64,000 bases of DNA, taken from Patiria miniata (taxonomy: Eukaryota; Echinodermata; Asteroidea; Valvatida; Asterinidae). The notes under the pieces are model-generated. The model ran no database searches. It was not told where the DNA came from and saw only the letters and a list, made by a program, of their open reading frames with translations. The stretch is taken from positions 16,864,927 through 16,928,926 of the forward strand of contig NW_024037063.1 of assembly GCF_015706575.1 (NCBI RefSeq), given 5' to 3'. Below are positions 23,371 to 35,741 of the stretch, in pieces. Made by a program: the position numbers and the translations under genes. How positions within the stretch are numbered: position 1 is the stretch's first letter; each line of letters opens with the position of its first letter.

Positions 23371-23796
23371 GACGCTCGCTTTGACTACAACTGACAAGTC
23401 ATGTTTGATGATTGATAATGATAGCTCACCAGTTTATACTGAACCATACTGACTGAACTCTTTTAACTTAACAGTCTTTCTTTGCTTTGGCAGTGGTTTG
23501 CTTGAATTATTGTGGGACTAATTTCAAGACATTGGCATTGTTTATGTGGAAACCATGTGTATGGCAGCAATAGCATTGAAGAGTTTGCCTTCCTATAACT
23601 TTGTCACATTCTCAGAGGGGTACTTGTTCACGCAGTCTATAGCAGGGACACTGAGTGGTTTCACGTTTACATGTACATGTAGTTTTGTGTTTGCCATGAT
23701 GAAATAAAGATGTGAGTATTGTGTGCTACATGATTAATATGTATCTTATATTGTTTTCCATTCATTTCTGCTATAGATCAGTGTAATCTTTGAACC

Positions 23797-26700
23797 ATGT
23801 TGACGCAGTCAGTACGCCGAGGTTTGCTGTTGTGCCAGCGATGCCTGCTGGATTCGTCGCTGCATCGAGGCAAAGCCACTGCAGCCAAGGCAGCACCAGC
23901 TGTCAAGGCATTTCACTATCAGGACATCATGAAGCCTGATACACAACTTGATGTACCCTACAAACGGTTGACTGGTAATAAGTCTGAATTTGAAGTGTAA
24001 TTTACATAATCAAGAGTTTGTCATCTTGAATATTAAAAAAAATAGTTTGAAATTATATGACACAGAGTTTGTACAAGATGAGTATTAGCTGTATTTCACA
24101 TTTCTTTGTTACTTTATCAGGGGACTTTGTGTCAACATTTGAAATTCAGGGCAGAAAGATTCTCCAAGTTGCACCGGAAGCATTGACGGCGTTATCATCA
24201 CAAGCAATGGTGGACATTGCACACTTGCTCAGACCCAAACATCTACAGGTTGGAACAGTAACTCTCCACTGAATCATTGTTTTGCAGTAAGGGAGTGTCT
24301 CAAAAGTCGGAGCATTCGCGTTTCCAGCGTGTTCCCAACTGGAACAGGCCGTTCCAGAGTAAGCGTGCATGCGCATGGTCCTCCCACGCGGGATCACCTG
24401 GCATTCCGACTTTTGAGAAGTTCCCTAATCAGTTGTCTTGGTCCAAAACTGGATTTGGATTCTTTCCCTTATACAGCCGGTCTGTGGCAAGCAGACTTGG
24501 CAACGTTGGCAGCACAACCCAGGAAATTCCGATCATACATGCACCTCACGCTCATGCTCAAAATTCCTGGGTAGCGCTGTCAATATTGTCGAGACTGGAT
24601 TTGATTCATATCTTCTTGATAGAGACCTCCACCGCCGCGGCAACTTAACTGCGTTTGTCACGGAACTGGCTGCAAAATACAGGAATAAAAATTCAAATTC
24701 CGTCTTGGACCAATACCAGCTAGATGTATTTAGGACTTTACAGCCTGATAGCAGTGCAAAGATTTGCCTTTGGGTGACTGCAATGGTTTGGAGTTTTGCA
24801 GATTATTAAAAAAATGCCAAAGGGAGGGGGAAGTTGGGACTGGGAGGGGGCATTTGAGGGAGAATGGGGATACGGGTGGTAGAGTTAAAGAGCCTTGCTT
24901 AAGCCAGTTAGCAAATATAAAAAAATGGTTTAACCCATCTTTCAGATAAAATTTGATTTGTATGTTTTTTTAAATTTCCGCCAGCAATTGAGTAGTATCC
25001 TGGATGATCCTGAGGCATCGAGTAATGACAAATTTGTAGCTCTGGAACTCCTCAAGAATGCCAACATTGCTGCTGGTATGATTCTACCAGGCTGCCAGGA
25101 TACAGGAACTGCAATCATTTTAGGTAAATCCAAAATCCAGTTCCAAATGGCATAGGCATTGCAGTTACACTGCTTGGTTGGAGTAAGGAAACCAAACAAA
25201 CTACTGAAATGTTTTGGATCCTGCACACATTTCTGACCAATTTACAAATTTTATGTTGAGAAAAGGGCCTTAATATGCAGCAGACTGGCCCTTGCATGTA
25301 ATGTTCATCCCTAAAGAGAACATTACAATGATAACAATTCCCCCATGCTTGTAGTCCATGAGTCAACTAAACTCTATCTTAAAGATCATAATGCACAACA
25401 ATGTGCATGTATTTTAAAGGTAGCGTCCATCATTTGTAATTTGTAAATTATGTTCGTTTAAAGCTACAAAAGAACTCAAAATTTAAAGAAGGGTGCTGTA
25501 TATTCCTAGAAAACAATATTCTAGGATCTCAAATTCAAATCAAAAGTTGCCGAGTCATGTTTTTAATTGGGCCTGAATTCAGCGTCTGAGACACGTTCTC
25601 ACTGAGCTGATTGCAGCTTCGTGATGTGGTGCACTGAACCGACGAATTAAAGCAACCGCGCACGCGTGTCTGTCAACGCTTGCGCACTTTGCCGAATTAA
25701 AAACGAACTATTATGGACATTTCCAACAGTGCGTCTTTATGGAATATGGAATTTTTGCGCCGGGGTGCGTCTTTAGACGCACCGATGGAAAGGCCTTCTG
25801 TCATTGATTTCTTTAAAATGACAGCTTGCCAGAAAGAATAATTTTACAAGGAGTTTAGTCCCATTACTATCTTTCAACCAAGTATGCTTTTCAACAATAA
25901 TTACGTGAGTTACTTTTTGGATAGCTGCAAATGATGGACTTGCCTTTAAAACAGTAGGTTTAGCACTGGTGTCCATGCACTTCTTGCAACAGTGCTGTTT
26001 TGGAGGGCTTTTATTGTGCATTAATCTGTGCATTTGCAGGCAAGAGGGGACAGAACGTGTGGACAGATGAGAAAGATGAAGAGCACTTATCACGGGGCAT
26101 CTACAATGCATACACACAGACAAACTTACGCTACTCACAGGTACAGTATTTCAGCATTTGCATATATTTGACAGTTATTTTATCCCAAAGTGAAAATCAG
26201 CAAGTTGCAGTGTAACCAATGCATCCAATTGGGCTACAAGAGGCGTTTTAAATGAAAAAAAAATGTTAATTGGAAAAAAACGTTTACAAGTAGGATTTAA
26301 ACATCCACACAACCATCCTTTAAAAACTGGGCGTTTTTGTGTTATTGTGAGAACGAATTTTGGGGCTCCAAATTTTGACTCTCAAATCAAGCTTGTGAAT
26401 CCTGCTGCACATGTTCCACCAGTGCATCACATTTTGTGACGTGCAAGAAACAACATTTCGTTATGTCCGTGCAACAAGGTTGTATCTCCTAAAATGGGCC
26501 GAACGTGAAACGCGAGTTTCAGAATGTCAAGGGGTCGTATCTCACTTAAAATAACCCAGATGTACACACAAAGTCAATGGACGTCTTGATACGACCTTGT
26601 TGCACTGAGCGTATTCGTGTGAGATACGACTTTGTTGCAGAATTGAGTTACGAACTTGTTGCACTGATGTGACAATTTGTGTATTGATGCTGTGTGTATT

Positions 26701-29700
26701 ATGTGTCACACACACAATGAGTACCATACATTGAATGGACATGGCTGGCAATACGTATGCGTACATGTATGCCACAAAAGGTTTGTCTTTTCTTGGGAAC
26801 GGTAAGACATTGGGTTAGTTTCCTTTCAACCAGACCTTTGAAATAGGATAAGTAAACATCCAAAACATAAAATATTCGGGATATTAGGCCATAACGCCCC
26901 TTTCATTGTAAAAACGATAATGGCTATAGATAAGTCAGTTGCAGGTATTGCAATTCATAAAACCACAGACATAGCTGCTTTTGTCGTATTAGTTGGAGCT
27001 TTATCAGGTTCTTTTCCCATCCGTCTGCATAACCCAGGTAGCACCCCTGGACATGTTCAAAGAGGTCAACACAGGCACCAACCTACCAGCCCAGGTAGAG
27101 CTGTATGCCACGCCTGGCAATGAGTACAACTTCCTATTCATTGCTAAGGGCGGCGGCTCAGCCAACAAGACGTTCCTGTACCAGCAGACCAAGGCCCTGC
27201 TCAACCCTGCCAAGTTGGCCAGCTTTGTGGATGAGAAGATCAAAGTAAGATAGCTCATTCTAACTTGAGAGATGACAAGGCTCGATATCAAAATTGTCTC
27301 AAATGAAGAAGTTCATTTACAAGTGTTTAACAGCTGTTTATTGTATGTTGGTAATTTATGAATAAGTGCAATAAACTTTTCATTTGATACTTTATTACAG
27401 TTGTGGATGTTTCCAGAGGTTTTATAAATTTCTTTAGAATGCTTTGAAATATGCCTGAGAGTACTAGTGGAGGACAGATCACATATTGGCACTGAGCGAG
27501 GCTTATTGTATTGTGTGGTGTTTCGGATCCTTTTTGCGGGTGGGGGAGGGGATTTTGGTTGTGAAAACATTCTCAATATTGGGCTTACAACATCCTTTTA
27601 GCTATTTCTGAGTTGGTAACTTTTGCTTTTTTCGGAAGTGGTAACTTTTTATTGATCAGTGCAAGAGTTATAGCTTGCACTTGACCCTAACTCCCTAGGC
27701 CTTTTTGCTAGGATGTAGCCTCAATCCTGCAGAATCCTCCAATTGGCCTCATAGAAAACACAGCATGTTGCCTCAATCCTGCAAATTCCTCCATTATTTC
27801 TTGAATATGGTCCATGGAGGGGTGACCACTCCTGAATCCTGCAAAATTCTGCGGCAGTGACTGTCAATATGTTGAGGCTTGGCCAGTGACATCCTGGAGC
27901 AGTACGGAGGATTTCAAGCATAATCCAGGCCTGTATTTATGCATGGCTGACATGGCTGAGCAAAAAAAAAAACACATGGCAAGGTTTAGCTATTAACCAC
28001 TGGTTAGAAAGTATTAATGCAATTACATTTTAAAATGATATTAAATAAGACCACTGGAATATTTTCAGACAATTGGTACTGCTGCCTGCCCACCTTATCA
28101 TCTGGCTTTTGTCATTGGAGGACTATCAGCAGAAATGACCCTCAAGACAGTCAAACTGGCCTCCACCAAGTACCTAGACAACTTGCCAACAACAGGTAGT
28201 ATATTACTAAAGGTTTAGTTTATGATGAGAGATTTTGAAAACAATATTATTAGTAAGGCAAATTAGGGAGGACAAATCCTATTTTACTTGTAGTGGTCAC
28301 ACATATGTGATAGCATTGTTGTTACATCATTGCAAGACAATCACAAGTTGTTTATTTTCAAGTCAAGTGCCCGTCCTTTGTCATTGTTCATCCCTGTTAT
28401 TGTGACCTGTCTTGTGATTGACTTGATTACACTTGTAATGTATGGATGGCCATCAGTTGGCATACATTTCAAGAGTGGTTGGCAACAATGTATGCCCTCG
28501 GCATCTGAGAGGGAGTTTTCACTTATATTTTATAGTGTCTGTTGAATTAATAAGTGTTTTTTATATGTACCTTGTAAATTTTCTGATGAGTGTTTTGTGG
28601 CAATGATGATCATTCATACACTTATATGTGTGTGTGGTTTACAAACCATTTTAGGCAAAATTTTCAGCTGTGATCGGTGATAAACAAAATGCATGAAAAG
28701 CCATTGATCATATGCGTTAAGGCGTGCGTGCATTTGGCAACCCTTGAAGAAGCATATGCAATGCACGAGCATGGTACCACTTCAGTGATGGCTTCTAGTT
28801 GTTGCTGATTTTTTAATTGTGTTTTATTTGGACTTGTTTCAAGGTAATGAGCATGGGAGAGCCTTTCGTGATCTGGACATGGAGCAGCAGGTGCTGGATC
28901 TGTGTCGGAGTACAGGCATCGGAGCTCAGTTTGGAGGCAAGTACTTCTGCCATGATGTCCGTGTTATCAGGCTGCCTAGGCATGGTGCCTCATGCCCGGT
29001 GGGTATGGGGGTATCCTGCTCTGCCGATAGACAGGTGAGTATCACGCCGAGGAAAAGAATTCAGACTTGAAGTTTGGTGTTAATTACATTAAGTCTCACT
29101 TCTGTAGCATAAGGACTCCTTGCAGAAACAGCAGATGGCGCTCCGTGTCCTGCTCATGAGAGCTCCGGTGTGTGAGATACACTATGTGCATATACTGGTT
29201 TTCGTGCGTATGATACTCATACAAACAACTTTCTTTTCATTTGAATGTGAACAGATTTCTTTACACGGACACAATATACATGATGACGATTGCATTTTTC
29301 ATCTCTGTCGCTCTATCATTAGAGTCTAGGACAGATTACAGTAGTTAATTGCTTTTCCTGTGTTTCTGTATAGTTATCATGAATTAGTATAATTTAAATT
29401 AAAAACGATACATCTACAGTGGGACGTCACTATACTGAACACAGCTATAATGAACATTCGGCTACGCTGAACATCAGCCTTGGCTACCGATTTTTGGGTA
29501 CGTAATGTATCAAACATTGTTGTTGGAAATGCCAACAGACAAGAGCGACAAATGGCTATTATTTTCCCAAGGAATAGAAGGGAAAAGCCCCCCACAGCTC
29601 AAAAACAGTTTGATTACATGATCCAATAGTCGCACGTGTTCAAAGTCATACTTGGTGAAGTTCTGCTTACAGAATTGAAAAGATGAATGGACACGTTTGG

Positions 29701-32700
29701 CCACTCCACGTGTTGTTTGTTAATGCAACTACACTATAACAATGGTCAAAAGAGGGGGCCACTAAACAAACGGATCATTTTATACCTGACGTGAATGCCA
29801 AGCAAATTTGATATCTTGGACAATTGTTGTCCAACCTTGGTCTACCGTACAAAGAAAACATAAAAGCTTTTTTTTAACCTGCAGATTCTTGGCAAAATCA
29901 ATGAGGAGGGAGTATTCCTAGAACAGCTGGAGACGGACCCTGGGAAGTACCTGCCTGAGATACAACCAGGAGATCTTGAAGCAGATGTAGTCAAGGTACT
30001 AGACCATCTTATGTTATTGAAATGATCTGGCACGTGATTGGCTGTTTGATATTCCCAATTTTCATTACTGCCTCCTGATTGGCCCAGCTATTGGAATGCT
30101 GTGACCTTTTCAATAGTGTCCTTTTTAAACACAGGATGATGGGAAGCATAATTACGCTGAAATATGTTTGCGTGGAAATCATCCCTTTGGCTTTTCATAT
30201 TTTAAAAATGAGCAGCAAATGAACAAGAGGTGTATTCCCACCTATCCTTGTGATACAAAGCTCTGTCCTCTTATGATGGCTTCCACAGATCCATGTTCCT
30301 TACTTATTTCATTTCTACAATAAAAAACTGCAATAGTTGGGTTTGATATATATCCCCTTCACTCCGCCCTATTCCCTCTTGCTGTTTTCGGTATGTTTGT
30401 GAACTTGGCCCAGCAAAGGGCTAGAACGAGAGAGAAAATGGATAATACATCTATGTTAATGTACTTTAAAGATATAGTCCATCATTTGTAATTTGTGCAT
30501 TTTGTTCGTTTGAAGCAACAAAAGTGTTCAAAATTTAATGAAGGATACTGAACAACTAACCTGATGAAGTTTTAGCTCAGCTTCAGCTGTATATTCCGAG
30601 AAAAACAGCATTCTAGGATCTCAATTTCAAATCAAAAGTTGCTGAATCGTGTTTTGAATTGTTTTGAATTGCAGCTATACGCGATGTCGCGTGTGCGTCG
30701 TGCTAATGCTTGCGCGTGCTGCGCCGAATAACAAAACGAACTACTAAATTAAATTTTCCTACGGTGCGTCTTAAGACGCACCGTTGGAAAGGCCTTCTTT
30801 CGTTGATTACTTCAAAATGACAGCTTGCCAGAAAGAATAATTTCACAGGGAGTTTAGTCCACTTACTATCTTTCAACCAAGTATGTTTTTCAACAATAAT
30901 ACGCCAGTTACTTTTTCGGATGGCTGCAAATGATGGACTATAGCTTTAAGTATCCATTGCTGACTACAAATAAAATAGACTTTTTGTGACTAAAGATTTG
31001 TTATTCGTTTGTTTTTTGACATGATTTCCTTGGCTGATGACCAGGTTGATCTGAATCAGCCGATGAGCCAGATCCGTCAGGCTCTGTCAGCCTACCCAAT
31101 CAAGACGCGCCTCAGTCTGTCTGGAACGCTAGTAGTGGCTCGGGATATTGCTCATGCTAAGCTACAGGAGAGGCTTGATAGCGGGGAAGGTTTGCCTCAG
31201 TACATCAAGGATCATCCAGTCTATTATGCAGGGCCTGCCAAGACACCTGAGGTACATTATTTTGTGATTTGTTATTTTCTTCATGGGAGAGTCGCACTCA
31301 AATTGTCACAAGTGTCCGTAAGAAGCCATCTCAATAAAAATCCTGCAAAAGTTATGGTAAAACTTTGCCTGATAACTGACAAGAACTCTGCATTTACTCC
31401 AGGGAGATTTGAGCAGTACTGTTCCATTCATCGCAGTGCTCAGGTATTGCTGACAGTAATGCACTCAGATCAGCTTATGAGGGGAAGTTTCCTACAACTT
31501 GTCTTGGATAAATAAGATGGATCCAAAGTCATTCATCATCGCCATTCAATCAAAAGTCATTCCTTTTATAAATCAAGAGAAACTGTTCAAATAAACTGTC
31601 ACAACGTACTTGTCATTGTTCACTTGCTACTGAGGTCCTGCCTTCTGATTGACCCACACTCCCTACTGTCTCTTACTGAGTACTGGACCAGGTCTGTCAA
31701 AATCCATCAGTCGCACTGCTTCCAATGCATGCTTTGCTTTAGGCCTCCAGGCCCAAGTCCATCATACTCCATCAATATTTAGTCAAATCAGGCCTGCAGA
31801 ACCAAGGCCCCCAAAATCCACCAAAATGGGGGGATGGATTTTGATAAAGTTCGGGAGGTTAGGGTGAATATGCAACTGTGCTTGGTAGTACTGAGCCAAA
31901 TCAATCACTGTACGGCAGTGTAGCATTGACGGACAACTTGAAAAAAGACAGTCACGAAATGTCCTGTGTAGGAGGAAAACCTCATCTGAGAAGTTTAATT
32001 TTGAAGATGCCCGTTGTGGTCATAACTGACAATAAGTCCATTCACAGCATGCATCCGGCAGAATTCCAACCATGAAGATGCAAGAGGTACAATTACGGCT
32101 TAGGCCGTGTCCGAAACGGGCTTCCAAAGCTATTGTCAGACCGTCCCCGCGTATTTTCAGTGGGTGCAGATCTCGACCTAGCTCTAGACAGCTGATTCGG
32201 ATGCAGCCTTAGATAGTACCTCTGTACTCTGTATTACCTGGTGGTTATGAACCGTTGTTCAGCATGTTCAGTGGTGTGCACATATAGGCACACCACTGCT
32301 TTGATGCAGATTGCAAGTTGCCTTGAGTTTGCAAAGTTGCAAAATTTTTGTAGATACCATAGCAAAAGAGCTCATTATTATGTTGTCATGAGCCTATTGC
32401 CTTTCTAGGAAATGTTAATTATGTTTACACATGACTTCTAGCAGATAACCATGCTTTATTTTAGAGGTGTGGCTGGAGGGGAGATCAAGTTAGTTTCCTG
32501 TGATGCTGTTCCTTTGAGCACAGAAAATGTAACAATTCTGTTGTTTAATTGCTGTATCAGGGTTATGCTTCAGGTTCGTTTGGTCCGACCACAGCTGGTA
32601 GGATGGACTCGTATGTAGATGCCTTCCAAGCTGCTGGTGGATCTATGGTCATGCTAGCCAAGGGGAACAGGAGTAAGCAGGTATGTGCATGTAGGCAAAT

Positions 32701-33696
32701 CCAAGGCCCCTTCAATGGGGAAACCATTGTGCATGCTATTGTACAAAGCAACTGCCTTGTAATGGATTATCTAATCGGTAGGAAGCACAATCTTTCTCAG
32801 TTGAAGGGGCCTTCATGATAGAATTAATAGCATTAATACCGAGTTGTGGAGACTTTCTGCTGTCCCCATAGCGTCTTCAGTCCCTACAGTACCATGGGAC
32901 AACTTGTGTGAAGTCCCCATAACAATGGAACAAGTATGTGTGTACAAGCATTACAATCACTGTGTGGACCTCTGAACAAAGTGTGGACTTCCCTCTCTGG
33001 AAAACAGGTTTAGAGGCATTTTTGGGTTAGGTTTATTGGTGGAAAAATGAAGAGCAACACTAAAGGGAATCATAAAAAAAAATTGGGTTGAAAGAGTTCT
33101 CACAGTTTGAGTAAAAGTAGTTTTTTTCACAGGTTTTTCGAAAACAAAGGAATGTCCACACTACGTCTGTAACGTTAACGTACGTTTGTATGTGTGTTTT
33201 TATTTTCACCAGTTGTTAGAGAGTTGATTGCCCCAAAGTGGGCAACAGGCAGTGAAGCCACCTCTCCTGTGTAGGTGGCGAGATGGAGCCATTAAATTTA
33301 TTAAATGAGCAGAGAAGCAAATCTAATGAATGTACAATTTCCTGAGAACAGGTTAACGAAGATGTTTTTCTTTCAAAAGATAATTTCAGCCTACCCAATT
33401 ATTGAGGGATCTAACACCAGGCCTTGTGGCAACATTGATCAGAATCTTGAAACTTATATTCTGCTCATTCGCTTCAGGTGACCAAGGCATGCAAGACACA
33501 CGGTGGCTTCTACTTGGGCTCCATTGGAGGTCCAGCGGCCATCCTAGCTCAGAACTGCATCAAGAAAGTGGAGGTGCTGGAGTATCCAGAGCTGGGCATG
33601 GAGGCTGTGTGGAGGGTGGAAGTAGAAGACTTCCCAGCATTTGTTGTTGTTGATGACAAAGGAAATGACTTCTTCAAGGAGTGGCAGATGGATTGA
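23797..33696 (+). CDS. Class I fumarate hydratase (4Fe-4S), probably mitochondrial
   Basis: Eleven plus-strand exons: 23797-23974, 24121-24248, 24985-25123, 26040-26140, 27038-27244, 28069-28195, 28844-29034, 29885-29995, 31045-31251, 32561-32680, 33478-33696. All borders are GT...AG, phases agree and the protein is 575 residues (E. coli FumA is 548). The first ~35 residues are rich in Arg, Leu and Ser without acids ([15 protein letters not shown]), as in a mitochondrial presequence. Cluster cysteines of the FumA family are present: C139 in [11 protein letters not shown]258 in GTAACPPYH and C344 in [11 protein letters not shown]. Further family blocks include [20 protein letters not shown] and [11 protein letters not shown]. 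The enzyme interconverts fumarate and malate. Most animals rely on the unrelated class II enzyme, so the class is notable. Confidence 0.95.
24289..24427. repeat. Short TIR element in fumarase intron 2
   Basis: Ends AGGGAGTGTCTCAAAAGTCG and, inverted, AGGGAACTTCTCAAAAGTCG are near-identical inverted repeats about 22 bases long around a GC-richer centre. It is 139 bp with no coding capacity. The target duplication is unclear. Confidence 0.75.
25414..25949. repeat. TTAA-flanked MITE, family B copy 2, in fumarase intron 3
   Basis: TTAA occurs at both outer edges. The ends TAGCGTCCATCATTTG and CAAATGATGGACTTGCC are inverted repeats. It contains the internal palindrome GGTGCGTCTTTAGACGCACC and the block AAAGGCCTTCTGTC also found in copy 3. 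Confidence 0.75.
26400..26690. repeat. Element with a repeated TACGACnTTGTTGCA motif
   Basis: The motif appears at about 26598, 26627 and 26650 in direct orientation and once inverted at about 26470 (TGCAACAAGGTTGTATC). The outer words CACATTTTGTGACGT and ATGTGACAATTTGTG are inverted-complementary, suggesting a small TIR element in fumarase intron 4. Confidence 0.5.
26788..26912 (-). repeat. Dispersed repeat, family C copy 2, in fumarase intron 4
   Basis: Inverse-orientation match to 22160-22325: GTTTACTTATCCTATTTCAA and TCTGGTTGAAAGG are conserved on the minus strand. Confidence 0.65.
30466..30949. repeat. TTAA-flanked MITE, family B copy 3, in fumarase intron 8
   Basis: TTAA flanks both ends. 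The inverted repeats are GATATAGTCCATCATTTGT and GCAAATGATGGACTATAGC. An internal perfect palindrome with core GTGCGTCTTAAGACGCAC lies at about 30762-30783. It is the most intact copy. Confidence 0.8.
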
Positions 33697-33788
33697 AAAT
33701 GAACACGATAGCTGAGCCAGCAAAGGTAGCTCTCTAGTGAAGGATCTGTCAAAACGAGGAATACAGGACTAAGAGGTGCTGCTGTTTA

Positions 33789-33794
33789 AATAAA
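33789..33794 (+). promoter_or_regulatory. Poly(A) signal AATAAA for the fumarase gene
   Basis: Canonical signal 93 bases after the TGA at 33694-33696. Confidence 0.65.
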
Positions 33795-35374
33795 AATCTT
33801 CTTTTTACCATTCAGCAGTTGATGACGAGTATAATATAACCCAACCGTGCAAAATGAATTCGAAGTTGCCAGAGCTACTTTTGAACCACAGGCTCTTAAA
33901 CAAATCTTGCACAGTGGAAAATCTGTGTTGTCAATTTTGTTTGCATACAGATTGCCCATTTTGCTCAAAATGTCTAACCACAATGTCTCAAGATGGAGAG
34001 ATGATAATGCTCTTTCTCATTTGGAAAATAAGTAAGTAAAAAAAAAGTCCTTAAGATGTAGACTTCTTTTTGTGGGAATTGGGTCAAATTTGGATAAATG
34101 ATTCAATTTCGTTTTGATTATTCATGAGAAGTGAGGACAATGTTGCAGTTGATCTGAATACACAGAAACTCAGCAATTTGTACTCAATACTCACATGGAA
34201 ACCAAGTTTGCAGAATTCACTCCATTGGATCCCATTCAATTTTCAAAAGTTTTGTGTCACATGATATGCAGTAAACACTAATACGTGTGCAGACAGTCGT
34301 GTTTTACTATACTTCCGAGGACAATGCCTTGTTTCCCATTGTCCCTGTATTATAACACTCTCCCATAGACCTAGCACACAAACTTACTACAGAGGACCAT
34401 TTAAAGCATTTCTAACACTAAAGCATCCCCCTCTAAAGCATCCACAAACCACCTGAAGTTAAAAGTATGTAGGATCATTTACATTTCATTCAGTTTTTGT
34501 TTAAAGCAACAAAATTGCTCCGAACTTTAAAAAGGATGCATAACAGCTACAGTATTAAACCAGTGGAAGTTTCAGATCAGTGGATACTATGCATTTTGAG
34601 AAAATGGACAAAACGTATAAATGCACAATTGTTTTGGTCTCGTCACTGGATTCTGTTGCTAACACGGGTAGAAATGCCCTAATCCTATTTTGAAAACACC
34701 TTCAATGTTAGTTTTCTTCCAAATGATACCATTTCAGGCAGAATAAATTCACAGAATGTTTGATACCAGTCCTATCTTCACTTTGAGCAAGGTTTCTATC
34801 ACTATACGTGTAGGTAGGTATTTACTCAGGTAATTGCAAATAATCTAATGTGGCTTTGAGGAAATCAAATTGAAAACAGATGAAGAAAACGAAACAAAAA
34901 CAACGAGTGATGAAACATGTAAAGTTGAACTGTGTATATAGAAATTTATTTTACAGTGTAAATGTATTTAACAGAGAGTGTGGTATCTAATTGATTGTAT
35001 AGACAGAATGAATTACAATGTAGTCATTTTTATCCAAAAAGATGGATTGCAGACTTTTTACTTGATATCTTGTCTGAAATTGTGTTTTTCCTTTCAGATT
35101 TGCGGCATTATACATGTATCACATTAAAACATGTGAACTTTGTTTTTTGAATGGCGTTTAAAAAATGGCACTGCTTTGAAATTATGTACACGTACATATA
35201 TAAAGTCAATACTTTACAGTAACAAGGCTCACAATTTCGTGAGCAGTTTTTTTAATTCTTCATGGAATTTTTAATTAAAACTCACTGCTTTGTGAGTGCT
35301 TGGACAATAGAACAGTTATGAAAGATTAAAAAACAATAAATGACATACCTTCAGTTGCAGTACATATTGTCATG

Positions 35375-35380
35375 TTTATT
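35375..35380 (-). promoter_or_regulatory. Possible poly(A) signal for the 1288-residue gene
   Basis: AATAAA on the minus strand about 360 bases past the stop. It is the first canonical match I found; its use is inferred. Confidence 0.35.
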
Positions 35381-35741
35381 GTAAAATTTAATCTGAATAC
35401 TGAAATGAAAGGTTCATAATGCAATCTTGAAACCTTAAAAACAAAAATTTTGTGCATCGCATACATAATTACATGTGCATATAACTATAATAAACATGAT
35501 CTGGCTTGACCTGTGTTTAAAACTGTTCAATAGTTTTTTCCTGCTTTCTTGCTTCCTTTTTTTTCTAGACAATAAATCTCTGCAACTTTTTCCTTCTAAA
35601 TGGCACATAGTATGAACTTGAAACTTGGAATGAACATCAACCCTGATCCTAAGGTGTGCTTATTGTGACATCATGGTTTTCTTCATGTCTCATTAACGAA
35701 ATGAACTGTCATTTTCATACGATGAACCTTTGGGTTTTTCT

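Larger units (their letters stand above)
21551..23796. other. Head-to-head intergenic region, brambleberry / fumarase
   Basis: This 2.2-kb spacer must hold the promoters of both divergent genes. A CTATAG acceptor-like site at 23771-23776 precedes the fumarase ATG, so an upstream non-coding exon is likely but not located. The spacer contains a dispersed repeat (22160-22325) and an imperfect GGGCAAA-type short repeat at about 23262-23370. I cannot identify a TATA box or initiator with confidence. Confidence 0.5.
33697..35741. other. Convergent 3' region between fumarase and the 1288-residue gene
   Basis: The fumarase 3' UTR probably ends near the AATAAA at 33789. On the minus strand a possible AATAAA (TTTATT on plus at 35375-35380) would give the downstream gene a 3' UTR of about 360 bases. 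The intervening AT-rich DNA holds no exon I can support. Confidence 0.5.

Noticed and set aside
31252-31515. Long extension of fumarase exon 9 to a stop at 31515
   Set aside because: A GTACAT donor at 31252 and perfect continuation into exon 10 (GYASGS) show this is intron read-through.
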